Source: Lepidostoma basale (taxonomy: Eukaryota; Arthropoda; Insecta; Trichoptera; Lepidostomatidae). From it: a stretch of 64,000 nucleotides of DNA. Shown here piece by piece: positions 1 through 12,705 of this stretch. Made by a program: the position numbers and the translations under genes. The notes below the pieces were generated by a model. The model saw only the letters and a program-made list of their open reading frames with translations, did no database searches and was not told the DNA's origin. Positions within the stretch are counted from its first letter, which is position 1, and each line of letters opens with the position of its first letter. The stretch is taken from the NCBI GenBank assembly GCA_022606425.2, contig JAHDVF020000842.1:186001-250000 (forward strand), given 5' to 3'.

Positions 1-544
1 GTGGACCTGAAAGTAAAGTGATTGCGATGTGTTAGGGGAGATGTTGTTCGAAATAAATCTAAACGACACAAGGGAAAAGAGGGCGAACGAAACAACGGTG
101 AAAAGAATGACTAAAGTGTACGCGAGAGCAAAAATACGACATCAGCCACTAATCAATGAAATATCGCTGAATCAATAGATTAGGTTAATTTCATTTGACC
201 AAACTGGTCGCGTGTAAATACTCGTACAAGCTAAGAGGTGCGCCTGCGAGGGCGGCCACCTCCCGCAGCCTCGTGCGAGATGAAAGCGAGACTTGGGAGC
301 GCGGCCGCCCCGTGTCCCCTGGCCGCGAGCGCCAGCGCCACTCTCGATTGTCTTGCGAAAGAAAAATGTATCACAAAGGCGTGTGAAATAACACAAAGTT
401 TCCCATTCCCGGGCGGTTGCGCGTTACATCACGAGGCGGGTCTTACTTAGCGCAGTTAGTCTGCCGTTTGATCAACTAGATCGGCGGATAATTGTATCCA
501 CTGAATACATATTGCAGATTCCAATAATAACTGAAGAGATAACA
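1..544. other. Unannotated sequence, no gene seen
   Basis: No coding exon, RNA or repeat that I recognise. Two GC-rich patches (about 230-340 and 410-500) stand out from the AT-rich surroundings. Short ORFs here are unlike any family I know and lack splice context. The patches could be exon or regulatory sequence of a gene outside the window. Confidence 0.4.
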
Positions 545-645
545 ATTACTTGATAATTAATATAAATGAAAACGTCTGTCTTCTAGGGCATTATGAAATC
601 TAAGACATTTGAGAAGACGTTCAAGAAACAATATATTACTTGATA
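545..645. repeat. MITE-1 fold-back element, deletion derivative
   Basis: It carries the left terminal motif seen in fuller copies (AATGAAAACGTCTGTCTTCT near 566) and, inverted about 40 bases on, a short GAAGACGT arm followed by the outer motif TTCAAGAAACAATA. The internal stem (GTTTCGCCTTGCTAAGG in fuller copies) is missing, so this is an internally deleted copy. Confidence 0.5.
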
Positions 646-694
646 CAGTCACAGTTGGTTTTGAAAATAATTACAACTCCAAAGGTAGGTAATG

Positions 695-1514
<820 letters not shown>

Positions 1515-1612
1515 CAAACAAACCATCAGGCCGTTTCCCCGTCTCTACCGCATTTATTCTGCTTTCATCCTTCTTCTGACAGTTCCATGCTTCGCTTTAC
1601 AGGATGCCCATA
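1515..1612 (-). repeat. LINE-A remnant, internally deleted
   Basis: It joins the LINE-A 3' end (AAACCATCAGGCCGTTTCCC near 1520) directly to an internal LINE-A segment (GCATTTATTCTGCTTTCATC near 1550). That segment matches the copy at 62525-62580. The element lies on the minus strand and about 350 bases between these parts are missing. Confidence 0.6.
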
Positions 1613-2295
1613 AATCAAATATTCGCTGCAGACTCGCTAAAATTCATTAATGAAATATGCGATAGATCCCTGACAAACTGTTGAGCAAATATCGCTAAAT
1701 TCTCAACATCCAAGCCCACAATGCATTTACACTCGAAGCAGCGAGCAGGATGGGAGTCTGGGTACCGCACGCATTGACCGCGGTTAACACACAACACCGC
1801 CTCAACACACGTAAATAGGTCGTCGGTGTCGACACACAGGAATCTACCATATTAGGAATCTTTACGTAAATAATCTTCAACCGATATGAAACATGAATGA
1901 CTTATGATAATTATAATCCGATTCCAAAACCCTTATAACATTTGCAAAGTTTATCTATGCATCTGGTGGGATATACGCGGATCCACTATGAACTTAAAAA
2001 AACAGGAAAAACATTTAATTGGGAAGTCTATTTTAAATAAATAAATTAAATAAAAAACATAAAATTAACGATCGAATTTATTCAACAGAACGGCGGATAT
2101 TCTTCAATATTACACCGCACGTTATCACAAATAAAAATGAAACGATAATAATTATATTATATATAGTAAGTTTACCTCATTCGTCATACTCGTACTTGCG
2201 AGAATTCCGATTATTTCTTTATTTGGAGTACCTATTCAATAAATGAAAATAAAAATGGGTGTTGATGAGAAACATAATATATTTTGAATGGTCGT
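1613..2295. other. Unannotated AT-rich sequence
   Basis: No coding exon, RNA gene or repeat recognised on either strand. Confidence 0.4.
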
Positions 2296-2299
2296 GGTC

Positions 2300-2765
2300 A
2301 TTTTGAATGACTTGACTTTGTCCCTAACAATTATCTGCGACAAAGGCAACATAGATTATTTCACCTGCCACTGTGTAGAAGCATCTCTTCTAAAGCGTAT
2401 CTCTTCGGATGTGGATACTTTTCAAGATAGTGAGGCTACCCTCAGAAAGCATCTATCTCTTATAAATTAAAAATGGTAATTGTTTTTTTTTTGTTTTCTA
2501 ATTGTTCTTAAAAAAAAAATATTTGTATATGTTTTATCTTACTCTATTGTTCCTTTCTATCTTGTTTTTATAATTGTTCTACATTGTTTCATTATTTTTA
2601 TTTATTTTTTATTGTTCTTAATTTTTTTAATTGTCTTATGTGTTATCTTACTCTCCTGTTCCTTTATATTCTTTTATTATTTTTTAAAATGGTTAATAAA
2701 TAAATATATTTTTAATTGTAAATATAAACGCTTTGGAAAATGTCTGCAATGTAAATGATTTGTTT
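2300..2765 (+). repeat. LINE-C (jockey-like) 3' remnant
   Basis: Translation near 2315-2400 gives VPNNYLRQRQHRLFHLPLC, which matches [19 protein letters not shown] in the copy at 36512-36895, the C-terminal part of a jockey-type reverse transcriptase ORF. A T-rich 3' UTR-like stretch follows. The frame is broken and the 5' part is missing, so this is a dead 5'-truncated copy. Confidence 0.65.
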
Positions 2766-3564
2766 AATAAATTGATATTGAAACTTTTTTCTAATTTCAG
2801 TAGAGGAGTCAATAAATAACTCAATTTCAGTAAGCTGGTTTTTACAGAAAGGGGATTTAAAATTAACAGAAAGATGTAATATAGTAACAAATAATTAGAA
2901 AAGCTGTATTTTAAAATATTTTCCGAGCTGTAATTTAAAATATTTAAAATATAAAATAACTTCCGAGAAATGAAAAGGCACACGTATGAATCAATTATTG
3001 AAGCGTGATTACTCTACTGAACTATAAAAAGTATTACATATTATAGGGTTTTTGTGACGATAAAAATATATTGAAATGAATTATAGTCCGGGTAATGATA
3101 AATCTCAAACGTCTAAGGAAACTTAAAACAGCGTATCGCTGCTTAAAACATGAATGATTTAATTAAAATAAAATAAGTATTATAACATCCGCCTCTGCCG
3201 AGATTGCACAATGGGACGGATTACCGAGACACGCGAGGCAAAAACTAGATAGAAAAAGATCCCAATGATTGCGAATTCGACTTTGAAATTATAAAAAAAC
3301 AGCTCAGATTCTCTATTTCCGCGTCTCATCGTCACCGAGGCTCCGGTATGATACAACTCTTGGCAGAAACGGCTGAACCGACGGGATAACTACCTCTGAT
3401 GTGACTTCACGCTTTCTGAGCGAGTGCTCCGAGTACATGGGGCCATTATTGTCAGGATAACCCTTCATCACAGGATTCTGTGTTGTGGATTCGACTCCCG
3501 ATGTTAGAATCGGTGACTTTTTTTAAATGTTTCTATTAAATATAATAGTAATACACTTGTAATG
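2766..3564. other. Unannotated sequence with a possible decayed SINE
   Basis: Mostly AT-rich with no gene seen. Around 3485-3510 GGATTCGACTCCC resembles a pol III B box, so a decayed tRNA-derived SINE may lie at about 3440-3530, but no convincing A box is visible. Confidence 0.3.
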
Positions 3565-3722
3565 TTTATATATAAACCACTTTATTCGTTATTAAGGCTA
3601 ACCGGTTTCGCTCTCACCGGAGCTTCGTCAGGGTAACAGTATATTCTGTTACCCTTGAGGAAGCTCCGGCGGGAGCGAAAGCGGTTGGTGTTAATAATTA
3701 ATTAAGTGATTTATTTTTAGAT
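3565..3722. repeat. Fold-back (palindromic) MITE
   Basis: Two arms of about 70 bases pair around a short loop near 3640-3645. The left arm contains ACCGGTTTCGCTCTCACCGG and the right arm its imperfect complement ending GCGGTTGG. The arms continue outwards through ATTAA and AAGTG blocks. A related palindrome lies at 17009-17135. The size and structure fit a snap-back non-autonomous DNA transposon; its superfamily is unclear. Confidence 0.7.
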
Positions 3723-3900
3723 AAACTTAAGGCGTTAACACTGTGGAATTCCATAATGACGATTTTATTATGAATTAAAACATTGTTTATTTTCCACTTT
3801 TGAGTTTATATTTCTCGACATGTTTCGAAGGCTTACACCGTATTCATCGGAAGAACGATATAAACTGGAAAAGGTGCATTAATTCATAAAAAAATAGTCA
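3723..3900. repeat. Fold-back element, TCTCGACATGT family, decayed
   Basis: It contains CTTTTGAGTTTATATTTCTC and GACATGTTTCGAAGG near 3800-3830, shared with a better preserved palindrome at 12920-13040. The flanking AACTTAAGGCGTTAACA is found inverted near 13272-13290, so both loci descend from one repeat family. Confidence 0.55.
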
Positions 3901-3944
3901 AAGAGGTTATATACAAATATTACAAGTGAATTATTATTATTATA

Positions 3945-4072
3945 AGAATCGACGTGTGTGTTGACTCGTTGTATGAATGTTGAGGAAGCTTGAGCGGTGT
4001 CAGGATAGAGTAGTGTGGCGGTCCATTCTCTCTGCCTACCACCGCGGAGAAACGGCGCGATGGTTTGTATGT
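3945..4072 (+). repeat. LINE-A 3' end fragment
   Basis: The sequence ATGAATGTTGAGGAAGC followed by GTGTGGCGGTCCATTCTCTC and ACGGCGCGATGGTTTG matches the 3' end of LINE-A at 62115-62260, here on the plus strand. Only the last 120 bases or so are present. Confidence 0.65.
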
Positions 4073-5475
4073 TTATATTAGTTTTATATATTGTACACTT
4101 AATTAGTGGTGTGGCATTATCTACGGTATATAAATATAAATGTTCGTGTTGCTCGTACTAATCTAAGATGTCCGAAAGTTATTTACCGATTGCTCTTAAA
4201 ATTTGACACAACATTGCATTCGAATACGCGCGTATTTTTATATACTCTTCTTCTTCTACAAAAAAAATATTGTTTTGAAATTTTGAAAATACGCGCGTTT
4301 TAACTTTTGGATATCGTCATTCGGCAGTTCAACCGTTTTAATAACCACAATCAGAGCACTTGGTACAACTGTAATTTCGGGGATTATTGTGAATAGATGT
4401 TGTTAAAAATATATCTAAAAGTACAATATTTTTATGCGAATCGAATATTTCTACACCAATAAAAAAGATTTCGCAACGGATATAAATAATAAAAAATAGT
4501 GCATTTTATCGTAAATATTAAAACTATGTAATTACGAGCTTTTTAGCGGGAAATGTAGACTGGACAATAGCCATTTTTATATATTTTGTAACTACGTTTA
4601 GATAATCAGATATAATAAAAAGAGAGCTCGCGTGCGTAATAAAGAAGGCTCGTGGAAAATCAGATAAATCGAAAATTGCAAAAGAAAGGATGGGAACTGT
4701 TTTATCGCGAAGGTAGAAACTGACACCCAACAAGAACAATGAAGGAATAAAATCAGAAACATCTGAGATGTAACCATTCATGAAGGTTGTTGGAGACTCA
4801 CCTATTATAGACACAGCTGTGCTGGAAACTTTATCCTCTTTACCCCCCCGGGAATATTATGGATATGGACACATACATATTATATTATTATTATTATCAC
4901 ACTATGCAATGCCTGTGCCGTGACAATTATTCACAATAATTCAAACAAGATATGGCCGTACAAATGAATTATGAGTAATATACATGATAAAACAATATTA
5001 ATTATAATTAAAGGTAAAGTTAAAGGGAGGTAACCCAAATAAGAGTAATAGTAAATAGTAGTATACCTGTAAGTGTCAATCGGAAAGACTTATCAATATA
5101 AAATCATAATTTCACTTATGTATAAATCCCACATGATCGGTCTCTCCCGTATAATATAAATACCTATAAAACGGACGATTTCTTAATATGAAATTCATAA
5201 TGTTTGCTAAATTAGTTTGTTATGGTAAATGTCGACATCATGCCATGGTTTGATCTCACAAAGGGTGTTAAACATGGCTGGGTGATGTCTTGGTGTCGAG
5301 AATGTGTGAGGTATGCAGGGCTAACGATTGAATGATGAATGCCAGGAAGGATGATGGAGAAGGAAGAGAACACGACAGTATGTATAATAACAAAAGCGTG
5401 AATCAGGAGAACTAAGAGCAGGATGTGTCAGTGTCTGAGTTTGTGTATTTGCGTATTTGTATGTTCACAGTGGAT
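4073..5475. other. Unannotated AT-rich sequence
   Basis: No gene recognised. AATACGCGCG near 4220 is repeated inverted at about 4290-4300, giving a small hairpin. A short TTA-rich microsatellite lies near 4883-4897. Confidence 0.4.
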
Positions 5476-5765
5476 TCAAAATCAAATCAAATCAAATCAA
5501 TTTATTTTCTCAAAAGATATTACAAACAAACAATTTTAGTTTAAGGCATCTATTGAGAACAGGTAAAACATACAAATATATAATATAATACCAGGAACGC
5601 ATGAGAGATGATTCGAGATTAGGAATACAAGATATTCTCCAAAGTCAAGAGTATTTGTCTTCTGAACCTACTTTCACGAATATGAAAGACGTCGATCTCC
5701 GAAGCGAGTGTTCAGCAGTTTGATTGCTCTCCCCCCCGACATCACCAGAAGGATGTTCGTTCAGT
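5476..5765 (-). repeat. LINE-C (jockey-like) 3' UTR copy
   Basis: It starts with the (AATCA)n end of the element at 5478-5500, followed by TTTATTTTCTCAAAAGA and a 3' UTR shared with 9268-9500 and 63022-63180 (TTTAAGGCATCTATTGAGAA, then GTATTTGTCTTCTGAAC). The orientation is minus. Only a 5'-truncated 3' portion is present. Confidence 0.75.
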
Positions 5766-6394
5766 AACATTGGATTACTGAACGAACAGGGATGCCGAAA
5801 AAAGGGTTGCACTACTTATATTTGGGCACCTTTGATCTCTTGAGGAACTATATGTGACACATTAAGGCGAGTTAAATGCAATAAAAAGCTGACAGTTCTT
5901 AACTACACCTTAAGTGCTAAACAATTTAAGGAGCTCGCGGTGTGTTCAGATCTGGAGTAAGTTATGGCTCACGTTCTTGTACCATAAAATACAATGGATT
6001 AATTAGGGTTATTTTAAATTTTGGCTCGTTACTATTTATTCGGCAAGCGAATCTATCGAGGTGCGGACTGTTCCCGCATAGACCGCGGGCCAACTCGAGA
6101 GTTTCGTCTCGATGGAAAAACTTTTTATAGCACCCATATTTCACGATACTGAGACCCGTCACGCCTGAACTTTGTTCGGAATTAATACGAGCAAATTCTG
6201 AAACACTCGCGCTTTTGATAGGAATAAAACTTTCTGGAAAAGAATAAATCATGTTTCATAAATTCACGGACACACTTCAAAAAATTCAGACACTAGCGCG
6301 ACCTCACAACACAGCAATCCACCGCGACACAACTGATTCTAAACTTTCGCATTGAGCACTTCATCTGTGGTGTGGCTTATTAAAAATAATTTAC
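5766..6394. other. Unannotated sequence
   Basis: No gene recognised. Overlapping short ORFs occur on both strands at 5942-6252, but none shows splice signals or a familiar protein. Confidence 0.35.
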
Positions 6395-6464
6395 TAGTCC
6401 ATTGTTTTGGCCGAAACACTATGATACTTCAACATTATTACTGATAAATTAAAAAAAAAACAAT

Positions 6465-6545
6465 TATTATATAATATCACAAATTATTTTTATTCACCGA
6501 GTGTCGCGACACTCTCAGTGAATAAAAAGAAATTGTGATATTATA
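6465..6545. repeat. Palindrome with 32-base arms
   Basis: ATATCACAAATTATTTTTAT and TCACCGAGTGTC pair with GACACTCTCAGTGAATAAAA and AGAAATTGTGATAT around a GC centre near 6506. The structure is that of a small fold-back MITE. The flanks are AT-rich with no clear target duplication. Confidence 0.7.
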
Positions 6546-6619
6546 ACAGTGTTTTAAATAAAATAACAATAAAAATAATTTATATATAATATAATACTAT
6601 ATTATAACACTTAAATAAA

Positions 6620-7960
6620 ATAAAGTGGTGTAAAAACAACCCACAAGTTATACATTATTTATACGACTGATTCTGCTTTATTATATACATTTACAGCTGC
6701 GAAGATCGAAGTAACGTTTAGCCTTTTCACAAATGGATATTCCATTAATTTTTGTGGTCCAAATTTGTCGAACTTCTTGCGATGATTATTGAATACTGTC
6801 AGAGCACCGCCGCGCCACCGCCACCGGGGTGAGGTGTTGGTGTGGAGTTTAAATAATGTCAAATACGAATTCGCAGTATAATGATTCCAAGTGAGAAATT
6901 CCAACAGACCCAAAGTTATGTAGTAAAACACGGCTATTAACCTCATACTTCTGTTAGGAGATTTATGTAAGTCGAGGGGATGTGTTAATACGTTAATGCA
7001 GCGGGCTGTGCCCTAAAGATGGCGCTCCTTGGCCTTAAAGGCTGCGAGAAGAAATAAAACGCTGGAGCTTATTACATTTTCTGGTAGAAAGCTTACACCT
7101 TAATTCGACTCTCGTCTTCAAATTATCTTCAATAAAAACAACGGCCCTTTAGGAATTATGGTTTCAAATCTCGAGGCGGGGAATTACTCGTAAAAAATAC
7201 ATTAAAGCTTATATTTTCTTACAACTGTAACTTAACTTAATCCGATCCGGAAATTTCCCGCAAGTCTCGATTCATCATCGGCTGTGTAATTGTTTTACTT
7301 AAAAGGTCGCTCGACACATCTTGTTCTGTCAATGTTTTAGGAGTTTATCCTGCGAGTTCCATCTCAGCGCATTGCGATTCCCTCGGATCAATGCAGGATG
7401 TCGCATGTCGAGGGATACAAATACAAAGTACGGAACCACCGCGCACCGCCATTACCCGAAATGAAATCACCCAACTTTAAACGACCACACATTATTTCAT
7501 AACTTAGCGGTCTTTTCCTTCGACGAACATTCCGGTGAGCTTCATTGCACTTTCATTGCGCCGCCGTAGATAGAATTATTTTCATTAGCCTCTCATCCGC
7601 TGGGGGCGCGGGCCAATTAGAAGGCGATTCTGCTAAAGTTCAACTTTTGTTTACCGAAAGCACAATGCGTACGAGAACCATAGGACATTTCGTCGGTTTG
7701 GGGATCGCCATTTATCACGAGAATGTATTTATTCACAACTTACGTTGCTAATTACACCAGCCACAACACAACCCACTCTCGAGAATCAATGTTGGATACT
7801 GACATTTCTAGATATAAGTGTAAATAATGAGAATTAAATAAATAATGGATATTAATCCACTTTTATCGTTCAAGAGTCACCTGAATTTACTCCAGAAGAG
7901 TTACATATATGCTAGGATATGTACTCGTATATTCGTGTGTTATTATTATTATTTTGTTGA
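6620..7960. other. Unannotated sequence with a higher-GC patch
   Basis: No exon recognised. 7300-7760 is more complex and GC-richer than its surroundings and holds CCAATTAG and other homeodomain-like motifs. It could be a regulatory element, but nothing here proves that. Confidence 0.3.
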
Positions 7961-7964
7961 ATAG

Positions 7965-8205
7965 CTCTTTACATCAATACAACGCGAGTCAAATCGATGT
8001 TAAGGGTATAGCTATTATATTGATTCTCATGAGATGTGATAGGTAGCTAATCTATCGCCATATTATTGTCAGGCGAATTCTACACCAGACCAAAGACAGT
8101 GTGACAATCACACCGTCATCGCCGAGAATCGAACCCGGGACCTTCTCCACTCTGTCACGAAGGACGTCAATAATTATAGCCCCCCAAGTGTTCCGTGGGT
8201 GCCCA
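7965..8205 (-). repeat. tRNA-derived SINE (SINE-1), minus strand
   Basis: On the minus strand GGTCCCGGGTTCGATTCTCG near 8123-8142 is a pol III B box. It is followed by a body shared with the plus-strand copy at 55597-55806: GTGTGATTGTCACACTGTC, TTGGTCTGGTGTAGAATTCG, TAGATTAGCTACCTATCACA and CATCGATTTGACTCGCG. The A-box end is decayed. Confidence 0.8.
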
Positions 8206-8640
8206 TAAGTGTTAATCACTTTTAAAACAGTATTTTAATAGCGACGGGTATCCCAAACTCAACAACTTGTGATTATGAGAAAAGTTTTTGACTATTAAAA
8301 GTCCGTCGTCAGATTTCCCGTCGACGTCCCGGAGCTGGCCTCCGGTTAGTGGGATACATTTCAGGGAAGATAGGTGGGCAAGGATATCTGTCATAATCAT
8401 TGCTGCTTCCATTCTTCGGCCGCTCATATGTAGTATGGGGCGCTATTCATGTGAGCCCTAGTGGACTTGCAAGCAGAAGTAGAGGCTCATATAATATACG
8501 AGTATCTTATGTTCCAATTGATTCGGCAGGGTTTTACAATATTCATTATTCGATGTCGCACTACTCGGATAATTAATTGATACACTCTTATATGATACAC
8601 TATTACAATGTTATTATAAAGGGTAATCCATTAGGAGGGT
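8206..8640. other. Unannotated sequence
   Basis: No gene or repeat recognised. Confidence 0.35.
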
Positions 8641-8644
8641 TTAC

Positions 8645-9115
8645 ATCCACAAAACGTTACAGTTTGGCGTGGTTTGTGAAGCAGTAGAGTCATTGGATCT
8701 TACTTTTTCGTGATGATGCAGACAACGCAACTCAGTTACCGTGAATGGAGAATGATTGTTCTGCAGAACATGTGGTTTCAACAGAATGGAGCCACTTGTC
8801 ATACAGCTGCTCTAACAGCGGATTTATTGAGCCAAAAGTTTCCTGGACGCATTATCTCTAAAAATGGTGCTGTTGCATGGCCACCAAGATCACGTAATTT
8901 GACACCTTTGGATTTCTTTCTCTGGGGCTATGTTAAAGCTAAAGTCAACAGCAATAATCCACAGACAATTGATCAATTAAAAGCGGAGACTATTCGTGTT
9001 ATTGGCAAGAACCAGCCCAATTTGTGTGAAAAAGTCATTGATAATTTTGACAAGAGATTCACCATCTGAAGAGCATCAAGAGGTGGTCGCAAATGGCAAA
9101 CCTTTAACTTTCATA
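8645..9115 (+). pseudogene. DDE transposase remnant (IS630/Tc1-mariner superfamily)
   Basis: The readable frame at 8770-9069 carries MWFQQNGATCHTA and later WPPRSRNLTPLDFFLWGYVK, the C-terminal half of a DDE transposase type common in insects. Upstream, 8665-8770 still shows pieces in other frames (VTVWRGL, then YFF), with a stop and frameshifts. Both acidic catalytic positions appear lost: related proteins have QQDGATCHTA and SxDLTPLDFF, while this copy has Asn at each site. The N-terminal DNA-binding half is absent. It cannot encode an active enzyme. The comparison rests on recalled family patterns. Confidence 0.8.
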
Positions 9116-9261
9116 TAAAACAAAAATAAAGATATTTTCAATGCAAACGTTGTGTTTAAAAAAAGTAATGTAACACATTTACGTATCACAATTTTTTTTT
9201 ATGAGATTGTGGCGACAGCTGTTTCTTCAACCTACGTTGGCATCATCAAGTGTTGTGTGAA

Positions 9262-9885
9262 CAACTAAATCAAATCAAATTAGTTTATTTACTCAAAAGA
9301 CAGCACAAACAGCATAAATGTTTAAGGCATTTATTGAGTACAGGTAAAATATTACATACATACAACATAATACCAGGAAGGCATTACAGATGGTCCGAGA
9401 TTAGGAAGACAAGATACTTTCCAAAGTCGAGAGTATTTGTCTTCTGAACGTACATTCACTAATATGAGGAGACCGCGTTCAGCAGACTAATTGATCTTCC
9501 CACCGGTGTCACCAGAGGCAGATTGGTTCTGGCGGCCGATAGGTAAAACAATCGCTGTCGGAGATATCCTGTCGGTCCCAGCACGGCCGAGTTCTCGAAA
9601 TATCCTCTGATTAATCCAAAGAAATGGGTAATGTGATGCCCATCTCCCGAGCATTCCCAAAAGATATTCCGTGGGATTGAGCCACGGATGACTACTATAC
9701 TCCCTCATGTAGACATAACTCAGAATTTGTTTCTGAACTCTCTCTCTAGCATAACGGAATATCTCAAGATTTGTTGTTTCTAACACCTGATGATGCCAAC
9801 ATATGATGCGTATAATAACAGTGTTTCCAATTGAATGCTGAAAAACTATTTTCATCTCCGTAACGTCGGTCAAAGAGGACACTAC
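9262..9885 (-). pseudogene. LINE-C (jockey-like) 3' portion, minus strand
   Basis: The tail (AAATCAAATCAAATTAG, 9264-9282) marks the element's 3' end. The minus-strand frame ending near 9487 reads ERVQKQILSYVYMREYSSHP and NPTEYLLGMLG, equivalent to [19 protein letters not shown] and FLLGMLGY at 36512-36620. The 3' UTR is shared with 5476-5765. The copy is 5'-truncated with frame breaks. Confidence 0.75.
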
Positions 9886-10535
9886 GAGAAATTTCTATAA
9901 ATCAACCGTGATAATCCAAGCTAATGGTCAACGTTAAATAAACTGTCGAGTCGAAATTTCGTGTTATTGGAAGTACTCGTAGTTTCGAAAACCTTTAAAA
10001 AAATGAAGATTTAGAAGCTGTAACGGCAAACAATTCCATCCCGAGATGTAGAGTCGCTCGTCACGCGGGAGCTGGAGGTGATGGCGCCCTCGGATAACCG
10101 AACACCTCGCACGCCATTCCCGAAGGTCTATAATCTAGGAAAAGATCTCGGGATTGGAGATGGGAGGGGTGGCGTTCGAGGGAAGAAAAAGTGGAACGAT
10201 TTGAGAACAAATCTAAGGTCGTTAGAAGCGGATATCGGCTGCGTGCCAGCACGGGAGGAAGGTAGGAAGGGAGGAAAGGGAAACCGGATACGATAGGACA
10301 CACTCGGCTGGGTTTAAGAGAAAAAAATCATAAGTTTTAAAATTATGAGAATTTGGTAGGAATTGAATGTTTTTATCCAGTCTTATTTAATCTACTTTAT
10401 TTTACTGTCACTCATAATTAAATTATTTTTACAAACTTTTCACGAAATGTTAAAATAGATAGTTAAGTGAGTAGATTTACACGGTTGGTAGAATAGCAAT
10501 GGGGTTTTTGGGATCTCGAGTATATCCTGAAGACT
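9886..10535. other. Unannotated sequence
   Basis: A GC-rich patch at about 10025-10290 holds overlapping ORFs on both strands with no recognisable domain. No splice-supported gene model can be made. Confidence 0.35.
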
Positions 10536-10539
10536 AAGA

Positions 10540-10625
10540 AAGGTGGTGATCTAGGGGACAGACCCTTGGCTTCAAGTCTGGATCCGACCCGATCATATTG
10601 GAGATTGTACAATATAATGAATTTG
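10540..10625 (+). repeat. tRNA-derived SINE-2 fragment
   Basis: GGTGGTGATCTAGGGGACAG, then TTCAAGTCTGGATCCGACC and a TATAATGAAT tail, match the better SINE-2 copies at 13371-13548 and 18285-18460. The B-box region is GGCTTCAAGTC. The fragment is truncated. Confidence 0.6.
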
Positions 10626-10735
10626 AAAACAAGATTCAAATCATTTTAATATAACTAATATTTGACGTAAAATATAACCAGGAAACGAGTAATTATCGCC
10701 CGAACCGATACACCGCGAGTCTGCTGAGTAAGATG

Positions 10736-10945
10736 AAAATTATTGATTGTTTTTTGAACAAGGATGTAAAACTCCATATTCAGCAATTAATACGAACGAA
10801 AACATCTGTTTTCTAGAACATTTATTATAGTTTATGTCATATTGTAGATTTGTTTCGCCTTTCTAATACATTTGATAATGCCTTAGAAAGGCGAAACATA
10901 TCATTCCCACAAACTATAATAAAAATTCCAGATAGCAGAATGGCT
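10736..10945. repeat. MITE-1 fold-back element
   Basis: The outer arm has TTTTTTGAACAAGGATGTAA and AACTCCATATT, then ATTAATACGAACGAAAACAT and CTGTTTTCTAGAAC. The inner stem GTTTCGCCTTTCTAA pairs with TTAGAAAGGCGAAAC around ATTTGATAATGCC. The right arm decays after AAACTATAATAA. It is a near-complete left half with a shortened right half. Confidence 0.75.
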
Positions 10946-12540
10946 GCGTAAAATTAAAAGGGGTAGACAAGTTATGCACACCGTAAAACATTTTTCATCG
11001 AAATATCATATACAACAAGTCATAAAGTCGTAAAAACATGTCGATTTTTGTGTGGAAAACGCATTGCGTAGAGGTAGCCTTGATCTAAAAACTGGCTGCA
11101 TTAATTCTCACATAACAGCGTTGCGGACTTTATGTACACACACTATTCTTATGATAAGCTAATTATCGATAGAGGGTTGACCGATGTTGTAGTCTCCGTG
11201 CGACTACAACATCGCCGCGCGCCGCATGACAACTAGCTTCAACAATTAAATAACGGACGAATATCGCGTTAATATTGAAGAGCCTTCATTCACCTCGTGA
11301 CGCCCTCCATCATTCACGATCCAACGAGAAAGTAATTCAGAAAAAAACTTGTCTATGAATAAAACATGCATTCACAAATTTATTAAAAATGAAATAACGA
11401 CCCGTTCGAAATGACTGTCTCAGAGGCCGGTCCGTCTAGCGCTGGCCATATCACGGTTATATTATAGCGATATATAGTTTTCAATGTTTTAAAACTATTT
11501 AGTTTGGTATTCTCCCTCCATCTCATTTTGTACGATTATTATTTTGTTCGCTATCGACAGATTCCTAGAAGCGACGTTGTTGAACTCAGCGACAGGCCAG
11601 CGCGAAGTAGCGCGCGAGACAGTTAGACGTAATGTTTTAATTGTGAAATTATTTTAGCCTTCAACTTTTTTACGTTAAGTAGGTGCTGTGATATGTCTGT
11701 GCAATGCTACACACATTATATTATAATTATTGTACATCCAAGCGTTTCCCAGTGTACTAAATGTTCGTATGGAAATATTAAATAAATTAATATAACTTTT
11801 GTTCCTGCAAATAAGCGTGACGGGAAAATTAGAAGATCCACCACCCATCGCCTGATTTCGAGATTATCTGCTCGCTAATGGATACTTTTTAACAAAGTTT
11901 TATCCATATCGTTTCGTTTTCTTAAATTGCCGATATTTTTATTTCTTGGGGCTTGAATATTTCTTGATCTATAGCTTTCTTTGGTCCTTGTAGATCATTG
12001 AATCCAGCCTTATTTCTTCGTTACACTTATGACATATCAATAACCACCAATAACTTCATAAAACTTGTGAGGGTAAACTCTGAAGCAGATCTTTCATAAA
12101 AAATATATATTAGACAGTGATTGCCAAATTATTTCACCTAAAGCAACTTAAAATATATCTCCACTGATGCGTTTAAAATATAATAATTGTCAATTCGATC
12201 TTGTGTTTCGACTCGACTGCTGCAACGGCATTTAGACCACTTTACCGGAGAACTAACAAACTTCAATAGACTTTCAATGGGTAAGCATACTTTTATAGCA
12301 CTTTTTATAAGCATGACTTATAAAAAGTGTCCCAAAAAATCTCGTCACAACATCTCAAATATCTACGCTGGCTCAAACGTCCCGAAAGAGTCCAGTAAAA
12401 AATATGCTGGACGTTTACACAGTTCTCCGCGGAAGGGACCAGCCTATATCTCCGATATTTGTATTTCTGATAGTCCTAATTATAAGCAATCTACGTTTCG
12501 ATCAAGTCCTCGGCTTGTTGCTCTTGCTCCATCAAGTTGA
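10946..12540. other. Unannotated sequence
   Basis: No gene recognised. A perfect 13-bp hairpin lies at 11182-11214 (see findings). ORFs at 12187-12697 partly overlap a LINE remnant. Confidence 0.4.
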
Positions 12541-12544
12541 GCCA

Positions 12545-12705
12545 AAGCGCAGTCCCTGTACATATTTGGGAGACCGGGCTTTCAAGGCGGCAAATCCGCC
12601 CGCCTGGAAAATGCTCCCTGCACCACTCAGATGCATTGACAATCCGACTGATTTTAAATCTCACTTAAAACCCACCAATTCAAAATTTTCTATATAATAT
12701 ACGAG
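12545..12705 (+). pseudogene. LINE-F (CR1/L2-like) C-terminal remnant
   Basis: The frame reads GDRAFKAANPPAWKMLPAPL followed by RCIDNPTDFKSHLKP. It fits the C-terminal motif of CR1/L2-type LINE proteins (R-x-F-x-x-A-A-P-x-x-W-N-x-L-P, then F-K-x-x-L-K). Only about 45 residues remain and no RT domain is visible. Confidence 0.6.

Noticed and set aside
11182..11214. miRNA precursor
   Set aside because: Arms are only 13 bp, short of the 20 or more usually needed.
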